32,902 nucleotides of DNA, taken from assembly GCA_019114005.1 (NCBI GenBank), contig DXGH01000034.1, positions 1 through 32,902 on the forward strand, written 5' to 3'. The notes below the pieces were generated by a model. That model searched no databases, had not been told where the DNA came from, and saw only the letters and a list, made by a program, of their open reading frames with translations. The position numbers were made by a program, and so were the translations under genes. How positions within the stretch are numbered: position 1 is the stretch's first letter; the number at the start of each line of letters is the position of its first letter. Shown in pieces: positions 9,089 to 16,466 of the stretch. Source of the stretch: Candidatus Acetatifactor stercoripullorum. Its GTDB lineage: Bacteria; Bacillota; Clostridia; Lachnospirales; Lachnospiraceae.

Positions 9089-9173
9089 ATTCTCCCATAC
9101 CTTTCCCGCAGGACGCCTCTCTTGTCCGGCTCCTGCGAAAGATGATCAAAATTGTCAAAGATTATTTTATGGC

Positions 9174-9965
9174 TCAAAGCACCACGTAACCGTACACCTC
9201 TATCTGGCTTAAGGCAGGAAAGGGCGAAGGGTCGTCGGCTTTGATCAGGTTTCCCAGCTCAAGCCAGGTAATCTCCCTTTCCGGGAACGTCAGCGTCTGG
9301 GCACGGTTTGTTTTTTCCAGGGTAAAATCCTGACTGCTCCCATCGGAAAATCGGAGGGTCACCTGGGTCCACCAGCTGTCGTGAGGAAAATCGGCCCGGG
9401 TGTAGAGCACCACCCTGCCGGTGCGGATTTTTCTGCCGAAGTCCACCTTCATGGCAGCATCAGCCTGTCTGTTGATTCCCCAGGACTGATAGGGCCATTC
9501 TCCGTGAGAGAGATTTGCTCTCACACCGTCTATGGCGTTCTTTGCGGCAAACACACTCTCTCCTCTGGTCTCCACATTTGCCGTAGCGTGGGGGTAACAG
9601 GGTACCTCCCGATGCTGGTCCGCAGGATTCAGGGCAAGATTCCGATAGCGGGAAACCTCCTCCTTTGAGGCCGTCTCCGCATACAGATAATGCCTTGCTC
9701 CCGCAAATACCTTGGGGGAATAGCTGATGCGCTTTTCGCCAAATGGTATCTCATAGGAAACATTGTCCGTTATGTACACAAAGGCAGAACCCAATGCGTC
9801 GTCCACCTGCAGATTTACATGAATATTTTTTTCGGAGGTTTCCAGCACAATCCGATCCCCCTCCTCATAGGTGCGGGTACACACCAAATCCACAAAATCC
9901 TCGCCGTTTCTTACACAAATGGTATTTCCGTCCCTGTCCAAAACTTTCAATGATAAATAAGCCAT
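9174..9965 (-). CDS. Cytosolic discoidin-like (F5/8 type C-like) domain protein
   Basis: A 263-residue protein with no signal peptide or membrane segment. The first about 100 residues are beta-rich (SLKVLDRDGNTICVRNGEDF, IVLETSEKNIHVNLQVDDAL). From about residue 105 (RNLALNPADQ) there is a galactose-binding-like domain. Landmarks are YPHATANVETRGES, NAIDG, SWGINRQADAAMKVDFGR, LYTRADFPHDSWW and PFPALSQIEVYGYVVL, an order typical of discoidin/CBM32-like jelly rolls. The reaction or ligand is unknown. It lies between the two permease genes, with its ATG overlapping the upstream permease stop by 1 nt (TAATG), so it is translated with the transporter. An intracellular carbohydrate-binding or enzyme-helper role is inference only. 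Confidence 0.65.
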   Translation of the reverse strand: MAYLSLKVLDRDGNTICVRNGEDFVDLVCTRTYEEGDRIVLETSEKNIHVNLQVDDALGSAFVYITDNVSYEIPFGEKRISYSPKVFAGARHYLYAETASKEEVSRYRNLALNPADQHREVPCYPHATANVETRGESVFAAKNAIDGVRANLSHGEWPYQSWGINRQADAAMKVDFGRKIRTGRVVLYTRADFPHDSWWTQVTLRFSDGSSQDFTLEKTNRAQTLTFPEREITWLELGNLIKADDPSPFPALSQIEVYGYVVL

Positions 9966-11029
9966 TATGCCCTTTCCTTTCTCGCCTGGCCTCTGAACTG
10001 AATAATGGTAACCAAAAGCACCATCACAAACAATACCATTGCCACTGCGCTGGAATAGCCCAGATCCCAGTCGATAAACGCCTTCTGATAAATGTAGTAA
10101 ACTAAAACCGTGGCGGATGTGGTAAGCTCGCCGCTTCCGCCGCCAGCCAGCATGATAGCAATATCATATACTTTAAAACAGTTGATGGTCAACATAACCA
10201 CTACGAAAAAGGTGGTAGAGCTTAACTGGGGCCAGGTGATGTAACGAAATTTCTGCCAGGTGTTGGCGCCGTCTAAGCTGGCTGCCTCATACAGCTCCGA
10301 GGAAATTCCCTGCAGGCCCGCCAGATAAATCACCATATAATAGCCCATGTATTTCCACACACTGAACAAAATCATGGAAAGCAGCACCAGCCCGCCGCTG
10401 AACCATTGGGGCAGATCCTCCTGGGCCACATGAAACACGGTGTAGAGTATGTTATTGATGGGGCCCTTGGAGGGATGGAACAGCATTTTCCACACGGCTG
10501 TAATGGCAACCAGGGACGCTACATAGGGGAAAAAGGACAGAGTACGAAAGATGCCTCTTCCCACTACCTTCTGGTTCAGCACAATGGCCAGCGCCAGGGA
10601 GGCCACCATGGTAAGAGGAACGGTTCCGATACAATAAATAATCGTATTCTTCAGCGCCGCTTTAAAGAAAATATCATTTCCCAGTCTTGCAAAATTGTCA
10701 AGTCCGGCCCATTTTATGGGATTGCTTCCGTCCCACTCCAAAAATGCCAGGGCAAATGCAAACACAATGGGAATCAGCGTAAAGACGCAGAATCCGATAA
10801 AGTTGGGCGCGATAAAGGAATATGCCACAATATCCCTCTTTGTCTCCCGGCTTAAAAGCCTGCCCGATTTCAGCTTATCAATCCGGCGGTTGTACTCTCC
10901 GATTTTTACGATCATTTTTCTCTTTTTCTTTTCATCGGATTCTGTACGCACCGCCGCGATCAGCTGGGTAAGCTCCCCCTGCAGAGAGCTTATTTTTTCC
11001 GCTTTTTGAATCTCATCTACTTTCGGCAT
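9965..11029 (-). CDS. CUT1 sugar ABC transporter permease (MalF/UgpA type)
   Basis: A 354-residue permease with the EAA loop YEAASLDGANTWQKFRYITW followed by hydrophobic helices and AGGGSGELTTSATVLVYYIY. It is the first-position permease of the CUT1 pair. The oddity is an N-terminal extension of about 70 residues before the first membrane helix (starting at about VAYSFIAPNFIGF). It is highly charged and probably a helical coiled coil (ESDEKKKRKMIVKIGEYN), longer than in ordinary UgpA/LacF proteins. The start at 11029 is supported by AAAGGAG 9 nt upstream. The 283-bp gap to the upstream lipoprotein gene contains a hairpin and a repeat element. Confidence 0.9.
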   Translation of the reverse strand: MPKVDEIQKAEKISSLQGELTQLIAAVRTESDEKKKRKMIVKIGEYNRRIDKLKSGRLLSRETKRDIVAYSFIAPNFIGFCVFTLIPIVFAFALAFLEWDGSNPIKWAGLDNFARLGNDIFFKAALKNTIIYCIGTVPLTMVASLALAIVLNQKVVGRGIFRTLSFFPYVASLVAITAVWKMLFHPSKGPINNILYTVFHVAQEDLPQWFSGGLVLLSMILFSVWKYMGYYMVIYLAGLQGISSELYEAASLDGANTWQKFRYITWPQLSSTTFFVVVMLTINCFKVYDIAIMLAGGGSGELTTSATVLVYYIYQKAFIDWDLGYSSAVAMVLFVMVLLVTIIQFRGQARKERA

Positions 11030-11098
11030 GGATACTCTCCTTTCAAAGTCTTACAGAATAGATCGCTGCAAAACTAAAATATTGATATCTCTAATTCT

Positions 11099-11226
11099 GC
11101 ACATTGCATATTTCATAAACAGACCCTTGCTGGCCGCCGGTACTTGGGCTGCGTTCTCTGCAGCCTTATGTACCGCTGCGGTCAGCTCGGAGCGAAAGCG
11201 TGTCTGTGTTGAAAGGTGCAATGGGC
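11099..11226. repeat. Structured intergenic repeat element, copy 1
   Basis: The 123-bp core 11101-11223 matches 24565-24687 at 112 of 123 positions with no gaps and in the same orientation. It is foldable end to end. The outer arms CACATTG.../...CAATGGG and ATTTCA/TTGAAA enclose CAGAC/GTCTG. An inner stem GCTGGCCGC/GCGGTCAGC and GGTAC/GTACC leads to an apical hairpin GGCTGC-TTCTCT-type loop-GCAGCC. A short GC-GAAA-GC (GNRA-like) hairpin lies near 11191-11198. It sits between the lipoprotein gene and the first permease of one operon, so it would be part of that mRNA. It could be a MITE/REP-like mobile repeat or a structured RNA; it encodes no protein. Confidence 0.8.
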
Positions 11227-11275
11227 ACGATGGCATCGTAAATAATCTGTTTTGCAGTGATCTACCTTACAGGAA

Positions 11276-11299
11276 GAGGCCGCAGTCGCCTGCGGCCCC
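11276..11299 (-). terminator. Hairpin after the solute-binding lipoprotein gene
   Basis: GGCCGCAG (11278-11285), 4-nt loop, CTGCGGCC (11290-11297) is a perfect 8-bp GC-rich stem 15 nt after the lipoprotein stop codon. On the transcribed minus strand it is followed by TCTTCCTGT, a weak U tract. It may stabilise or partly terminate the mRNA so that the binding protein is made in excess over the permeases. A full terminator is doubtful. Confidence 0.45.
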
Positions 11300-11312
11300 T
11301 TTCAATACCTTT

Positions 11313-12698
11313 TTACTGTGCCAGAATCTGGGAAACTCCGTCATTCATAGCCGCAATACCTTCGTCAATTGTCATTTCTCCTGTCATAATGCTTCCATGG
11401 TAGGAATCCAGCAGAGAGTTGATTTCAGATACGTTGGGAGCGTACGGCACCTCCAGGTACAGATTGGACACATTCAGCGCCTCCTTGCTTGCCTCGTCGG
11501 TGGGGAAGCCCTCCATGCCGCTGATGGCATCTCTAATCTCATCAGTCATGATTGCAGGGAAGTTTCCGCTGGAAGCCATAACTGCTGCGCCTTCCTCACC
11601 GCTTACCCACTTCACGAACTCCCATGCTTCATCGGGGTTGTCGCTTGCTGTGGTAATGGAAATGCCGGTGATGGTTCCAAGGGTAGAGCCAGGCTCAACG
11701 CCTTCTGCGTGAGGGTATTTTACAATGCCCCAGTTGCCGCACAGGTCTGCGTCATATTCGCCGCTTGCCAGGTTGGTGATCAGGGTGGAGATAAACCAAG
11801 AGCCCTGATTCATCATAGCCACATCTCCACCGGAAAATGCTGCGGAATAGTGAAGTCCCTCAGTCTTTAAATCGGTGTACTTTCTGCACACGCCGTCAGC
11901 CTCCTGATTCAGCACCATCTCATAATAGGGCTTGAAGAAGGAATACTCGCCGTCCAAAATAGTGTGCTCGCCGTCCAAAACGCCAAACAGCTGTACCGCA
12001 CTTCTCCAGGTGTGGTAATGTGCGCCGTATACCTGAGAGCCAAAGGTGGTGTCCGTCACCGCTCTGGCCAAAGCGTCATACTCTTCAAAGGTCATATCGT
12101 TGGTGGGATAGTCAACGCCTGCTGCATCAAACAAATCCTTATTATAGAAGAGCACCCAGAAGTCATTTCTGAAGGGCAGCTCATAAAGGCTTCCGTCCAC
12201 AGTCACCTGATCGGTGGTGCCTGCAAACTGAGTCAGATCAATGCCGTCTGCTGCTATGTAGTCGTCTAAGGCAAGAATGGAGCCCTTCTGTACCAGGGTT
12301 GCATAACCGGGAACATCCTTGATGGTTACCAGATCGAAATCCGTACCTGTTCCGGACAGCTCCGTTGCCAAAACCGTCATGTAATCTGTGGAGCCTAAGT
12401 CTACCATCTCAATGGTTACATTGGGATGGGATGCTTCATATGCTTCCTTAAGGTCGCTCCAGTAAGCCGTGGTCTCCTGATCCCAGATGGCCCACTTAAG
12501 GGTAACCGCCTCCCCTGCCGCCTCGGCGGGAGCCGTCTCTGTTCCCTGCTCGGAAGCCGCCTCCTGGGTGGTCGCTGTCTGAGCGTCGGAAGCCGCCTCT
12601 GTTCCTGCGTTTGCAGCCTCCTCAGTACCGCCGCAGCCCGCAAGCAGCGTAGCCGCCATAGCTGCGGTAAGCAAAATGCTGAGCACTTTCTTTTTCAT
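11313..12698 (-). CDS. Extracellular sugar-binding lipoprotein of ABC transporter
   Basis: High-affinity receptor that hands oligosaccharide to the two permeases. About 461 residues starting MKKKVLSILLTAAMAATLLAGC. The lipobox LAGC gives a lipidated Cys at position 22. An Ala/Glu/Thr-rich flexible linker (about 25-65) is followed by a family 1 extracellular binding fold (LKWAIWDQETTAYWSDLKEAYEA, FEEYDALARAVTD, EVPYAPNVSEINSLLDSYHG). The start is at 12698, with AGGAGG 5 nt upstream; an upstream in-frame start at 12734 lacks a ribosome binding site. It is the first gene of the leftward operon, driven by a promoter at about 12796-12824 and divergent from the histidine kinase that probably controls it. 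Confidence 0.93.
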   Translation of the reverse strand: MKKKVLSILLTAAMAATLLAGCGGTEEAANAGTEAASDAQTATTQEAASEQGTETAPAEAAGEAVTLKWAIWDQETTAYWSDLKEAYEASHPNVTIEMVDLGSTDYMTVLATELSGTGTDFDLVTIKDVPGYATLVQKGSILALDDYIAADGIDLTQFAGTTDQVTVDGSLYELPFRNDFWVLFYNKDLFDAAGVDYPTNDMTFEEYDALARAVTDTTFGSQVYGAHYHTWRSAVQLFGVLDGEHTILDGEYSFFKPYYEMVLNQEADGVCRKYTDLKTEGLHYSAAFSGGDVAMMNQGSWFISTLITNLASGEYDADLCGNWGIVKYPHAEGVEPGSTLGTITGISITTASDNPDEAWEFVKWVSGEEGAAVMASSGNFPAIMTDEIRDAISGMEGFPTDEASKEALNVSNLYLEVPYAPNVSEINSLLDSYHGSIMTGEMTIDEGIAAMNDGVSQILAQ

Positions 12699-12795
12699 AC
12701 AATCCTCCTGTTCTGATGGGCTTTGATCTCTCAAACCCTTCCGTTTATTACAAATAAAGTATATGAAATTTCTTCCTCCTTTTACATGGAAAAAT

Positions 12796-12824
12796 TTAAT
12801 ATTCTATTCAAAATTTATTCACAA
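12796..12824 (-). promoter_or_regulatory. Promoter of the sugar-uptake operon
   Basis: On the minus strand TTGTGA (12824-12819), 17 bp, TATTAA (12801-12796), in a very AT-rich 272-bp divergent intergenic region. It would give a leader of about 90 nt before the lipoprotein ATG. The AraC-type regulator encoded next door probably binds near here; no repeat pair could be assigned with confidence. Confidence 0.5.
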
Positions 12825-12929
12825 TTTTACCCCCTTTTCCTGAAAGAGCTTCCAAAATCTGCACTATTTTTTAATATGATGTAATTTTTTAAGTTATCCT
12901 TTCTCTGCTTCCCCATGCGGGCCGAAATA

Positions 12930-12938
12930 TGATATACT
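12930..12938 (+). promoter_or_regulatory. Extended -10 promoter of the two-component/heparinase operon
   Basis: TGATATACT (TG, one base, TATACT) about 33 bp upstream of the chosen histidine kinase start. The -35 region is poor, which fits an activated or extended -10 promoter. Confidence 0.4.
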
Positions 12939-12970
12939 TGATATTATTATTGCAGAAACAGGGGATTTCT

Positions 12971-14830
12971 ATGGTTCAAAAAAAAGAAAAGGAACGGTCT
13001 TTGAGCAAGACAAGCCGCCCCTTCGGCAGGATTCAGAAAAGGATTTTGTTTCTCACTGTTTCCTGCCTGTTTGGCATGTGTCTGATTATCAGCTTTGCCA
13101 GCTATTATATTTTTCAAAAATATCTGCAGCACAGCTTGATTCAATCAACCGAGACCAACTTGAAGCTTTTAACCGATACCATCAACGGCAGCATGGACAA
13201 TGTCTACCTTATGGTACGCTTCCTTCAGACCAATTCTGAGGTGGCGGAATATATTGAGAACAATCCCAACCCAGGCTCCGTTCTCTCTGTATCCACCTAT
13301 GAAAGAATCAATGAGGAGTACAACAATAACGCTTCCAATGCCTATATGCCCCGGGTGGCTGTCATTACCAGCGATCATTTCCTGCAGATCGTCAGCGCTT
13401 CCTACTCTTCCACAAGCGATCTGGCGCAGGAGGTCCCTAAGCTTTCTTTTTTTCAGGAGCTTTTGGAGGATACCTCCTACAATTTTTCCATCGGTCTGAT
13501 TAATGACCCTTTTTACCGCAAGGGCAGAGCCGTCCTCCCCATCATCCGGCCCATCACCTATCAGTATAACTCTGTTCAGGGGGGCTACCTGTTCATCGAG
13601 GTGTCCACAGAGCTGTTTGCCTCCCCCTTAAGGCGCTACAATGTTGCGGAGGACAGCAACATTTATCTGACCCTGGGAGATCACAACTATGTTTACCGCG
13701 AGGGCGCCTTCGAGGAATTGGACGGGTCATATGAACTGCTTAAGGATCTGACGGAATCTGCCATAACAGACAATATCAGGGTAACTAAGATAAGAACGTC
13801 GGACAGCAGAAACCGGATCGTTGTGACCTCAGCCTTAAATATGCCGGACTGTTACATCAGTCAGAGCATTTCCCATTCGGAGCTGTTTAACCAGCAGCTT
13901 TTGTGGTGGGCCATTTTAGCAGGCATTCTCATCGGGATTTTGGGAATCGGCATCCTTCTTATGATCATCCTGAATCGGATGATACATGTGCCCGTTTTCA
14001 AATTGCAGGCCAAGATGCTCCGGATTGCGGACGGAGATTTCAGCCGTGATCCTTCTATAGAATGGAACCATGAGCTGGGGGATATCGGACGGGGCATCAA
14101 TGACCTGTCTGAGGACGTTTACCTGTTAATGAATAAGCGCATTGAGGATGAAAAGCAGAAACGGGATCTGGAATATAAAATGCTCCAAAGCCAGATTAAC
14201 CCCCACTTTCTCTACAATACCCTGAATTCTATCAAATGGATGGCCACCATTCAGGGAGCTTGTGGCATTGCGGAGATGACCACCGCCCTCTCCCGGCTGT
14301 TAAAAAGCGTTTCCAAGGGAACCAGTCTCTTAATCCCCATACGGGAGGAGCTTTCTTTGGTGGAAAATTATTTCACCATACAGAGCTATCGCTACGGCGG
14401 CACCTTGTCGTTGGAGATTCATGTGGAAGAGGAGTTCATCTATGACTGTGAGATCATCAAATTTACCCTGCAGCCCCTGGTGGAAAACGCCATCTTTCAT
14501 GGGATAGAGCCCAAGGGAACCACAGGACGCATCACCATAAACGCATTTTGCGAAAAAAAAGCAGAGGATTCTCCTGATGGGCTTCCCCAGCTGCGCATCG
14601 ACATCACAGACGACGGTGTGGGCATCTCTCCTGATAAGGCACAGCAGATTCTGGTTGATAATCAGGAAAACAGCACTGATTTCTTCCGGGAAATCGGGGT
14701 CAGCAATGTTCACAAGAGGCTGCAGTATGAATTTGGGGAATCCTATGGCATTACCATCGCCAGCGAAGAAGGAGCCTATACCACCATGTCCATTCATATC
14801 CCCGGCCGACGTGCAGGAAGGAAAGATTAA
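12971..14830 (+). CDS. YesM-type sensor histidine kinase
   Basis: Membrane sensor of the two-component system flanking the sugar-uptake genes. About 619 residues. TM1 is near residues 25-50 (ILFLTVSCLFGMCLIISFAS). An extracellular sensor domain follows, then TM2 near 315-340 (LWWAILAGILIGILGIGILL), a HAMP linker, and the His_kinase domain with INPHFLYNTLNSIKWMA, phospho-acceptor H412. The ATPase domain carries LQPLVENAIFHGIEPKG (N box) and DDGVGI (G1 box, D547-D548). The ATG at 12971 is preferred because AGGGGA lies 7 nt upstream; an in-frame ATG at 12929 overlaps the likely promoter. The stop is 2 nt from the response regulator start. The signal is probably the imported glycan or its lipoprotein complex (inference). 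Confidence 0.92.
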   Translation: MVQKKEKERSLSKTSRPFGRIQKRILFLTVSCLFGMCLIISFASYYIFQKYLQHSLIQSTETNLKLLTDTINGSMDNVYLMVRFLQTNSEVAEYIENNPNPGSVLSVSTYERINEEYNNNASNAYMPRVAVITSDHFLQIVSASYSSTSDLAQEVPKLSFFQELLEDTSYNFSIGLINDPFYRKGRAVLPIIRPITYQYNSVQGGYLFIEVSTELFASPLRRYNVAEDSNIYLTLGDHNYVYREGAFEELDGSYELLKDLTESAITDNIRVTKIRTSDSRNRIVVTSALNMPDCYISQSISHSELFNQQLLWWAILAGILIGILGIGILLMIILNRMIHVPVFKLQAKMLRIADGDFSRDPSIEWNHELGDIGRGINDLSEDVYLLMNKRIEDEKQKRDLEYKMLQSQINPHFLYNTLNSIKWMATIQGACGIAEMTTALSRLLKSVSKGTSLLIPIREELSLVENYFTIQSYRYGGTLSLEIHVEEEFIYDCEIIKFTLQPLVENAIFHGIEPKGTTGRITINAFCEKKAEDSPDGLPQLRIDITDDGVGISPDKAQQILVDNQENSTDFFREIGVSNVHKRLQYEFGESYGITIASEEGAYTTMSIHIPGRRAGRKD

Positions 14831-14832
14831 AT

Positions 14833-16446
14833 ATGTATAAATTGTTAATTGTTGACGATGAACCTCTGGTTCAGGTAGGAATCAAGTCCATGCTGGACTG
14901 GTCCAAATACAACATTGAGATATGCGCCACGGCCTTAAACGGCCAGGCGGCGCTGCAGATCATAGAGGAAAAACGTCCTGATATCGTGATGACGGATATT
15001 AAAATGCCCGTGATGAGCGGTTTAGATCTGATTCGTATCTGCAGAGAGCGTTACGGAAATGAAAAGCCTTGCTTTATCATTCTCACCAGCTACGAGGATT
15101 TCCATATGGCAAAGGAGGCCCTCACCTATCAGGTAACGGATTATCTGGTAAAGCTGGAGCTCACCGCCGACACCCTTTCCGAGGCCATAGAAAGGGTGCT
15201 GGCGGCTATCCGCCGGATAGAGGAGCGGGACGGCGCCGCCTCCACCGCTGTGTATCCCTTTTATGACAAATTCTTTATCCGCCTGTTAAACAATCTTTTT
15301 GAATCCGAGGAGCAGTTTACGCTGCAGAGCCGGGATTTGAATCTGGACTTTGGTTACGGCGGGTATGTATGCTGCTACGGAGAAATGACCAGTCCCCAGG
15401 CGGAGCAGCTTCCCAGGGAAAAACAGATTTCCCTGTTTGTTTCCTCCATGCAGATGATACGGGAGCTGGCGGCAAAATATATGCCTTGCTATGCCCTTTC
15501 TCTGGATATCCGGCATTTTGCCCTGATTTTCTGCTATAGCACAATATCCGAAAGTTGCCGGGAGAGCAAGGACTATGGGAGGGAAATCCGGGGTATTCTT
15601 TCTGGAATCAGCACGACCCTGGAAAAATACTACAATGTTTCCTTTCACTGCGGTATCGGCAGCCTGACGGACTCGCCTCAGGGCATCAGCGACTCCTATC
15701 AGTATTCCAGACAGGCCTGTCTTATGACGGACGCTTCCCGCCCCTTTTCCTTTTTTGAGGACTGTCTGAAGGAGGATTCCTATCACAGCTCCTTTAATAT
15801 CAGCTTGTTCAAGCAGGAGCTGACAAGAGCCTTTGAAGAATACGATCCGGAAATTCTGCAAAAGACCATAGACGATATCTGCGGACTGTTTGCCCTCCAT
15901 CCCAGCTACTATGTCCAGGCCCTGGACGCCGCATGCAATATCCTCTATCTGTCCATCTCCCTGCTTCAGAACGGCGAATCCATTTTGTCCGAATTTTTCA
16001 AGGACAATCCGGAGGGATACCGCTCCATCTACAAGCAGACAAGCGTGGAGCAAGTCATAAACTGGCTGCAGTCCTTCAGCCGGCAAATGTGTCAGCTTTT
16101 TGAGGACCGCCGCCGTGATTATAAAAACCATATTGTGGCCAATGTAAAAAAGTACATCAATGAACATGTGAAAGAACGGCTTTCCTTAAACGAGGTGGCC
16201 GCCGTGTTCGGAATCAGCCCCAATTATTTAAGCCAGCTTTTCGGAAAGTATAATGAGACCGGCTTTTCCGAATATGTAAATTCCTGTAAAATCAGGGAGA
16301 GCAAAAAGCTTTTGCAGGAGGGGCACCTTAAGGTATACGAGATTGCGGAGATGCTGGGGTTTGAGAGCGCCTTTTATTTCAGTAAGGTATTTAAAAAGCT
16401 GGAGGGCATGTCTCCCACTGAATACCTGAATGCTCAATATAGATAA
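14833..16446 (+). CDS. YesN-type response regulator, AraC family
   Basis: Transcription factor partner of the upstream kinase. 537 residues. The receiver domain 1-125 has the acidic pair D8-D9, phospho-acceptor D55 (MTDIKMPVMSG), the switch Thr in ILTSYEDF and the Lys in YLVKLEL. A long middle region (about 135-420) is of the kind usual in YesN proteins. Two C-terminal AraC helix-turn-helices lie at about 430-535 (LSLNEVAAVFGISPNYLSQLFGK and LKVYEIAEMLGFESAFYFSK VFKK). It probably activates the divergent sugar-uptake promoter and its own operon. Translation starts at the ATG 2 nt after the kinase stop. Confidence 0.93.
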   Translation: MYKLLIVDDEPLVQVGIKSMLDWSKYNIEICATALNGQAALQIIEEKRPDIVMTDIKMPVMSGLDLIRICRERYGNEKPCFIILTSYEDFHMAKEALTYQVTDYLVKLELTADTLSEAIERVLAAIRRIEERDGAASTAVYPFYDKFFIRLLNNLFESEEQFTLQSRDLNLDFGYGGYVCCYGEMTSPQAEQLPREKQISLFVSSMQMIRELAAKYMPCYALSLDIRHFALIFCYSTISESCRESKDYGREIRGILSGISTTLEKYYNVSFHCGIGSLTDSPQGISDSYQYSRQACLMTDASRPFSFFEDCLKEDSYHSSFNISLFKQELTRAFEEYDPEILQKTIDDICGLFALHPSYYVQALDAACNILYLSISLLQNGESILSEFFKDNPEGYRSIYKQTSVEQVINWLQSFSRQMCQLFEDRRRDYKNHIVANVKKYINEHVKERLSLNEVAAVFGISPNYLSQLFGKYNETGFSEYVNSCKIRESKKLLQEGHLKVYEIAEMLGFESAFYFSKVFKKLEGMSPTEYLNAQYR

Positions 16447-16466
16447 TATAAAAGGAGAGAGATATT

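Noticed and set aside
15286..16167. A 293-codon open frame opposite the response regulator
   Set aside because: It lies inside a firmly assigned receiver/AraC gene and its translation has no family features.
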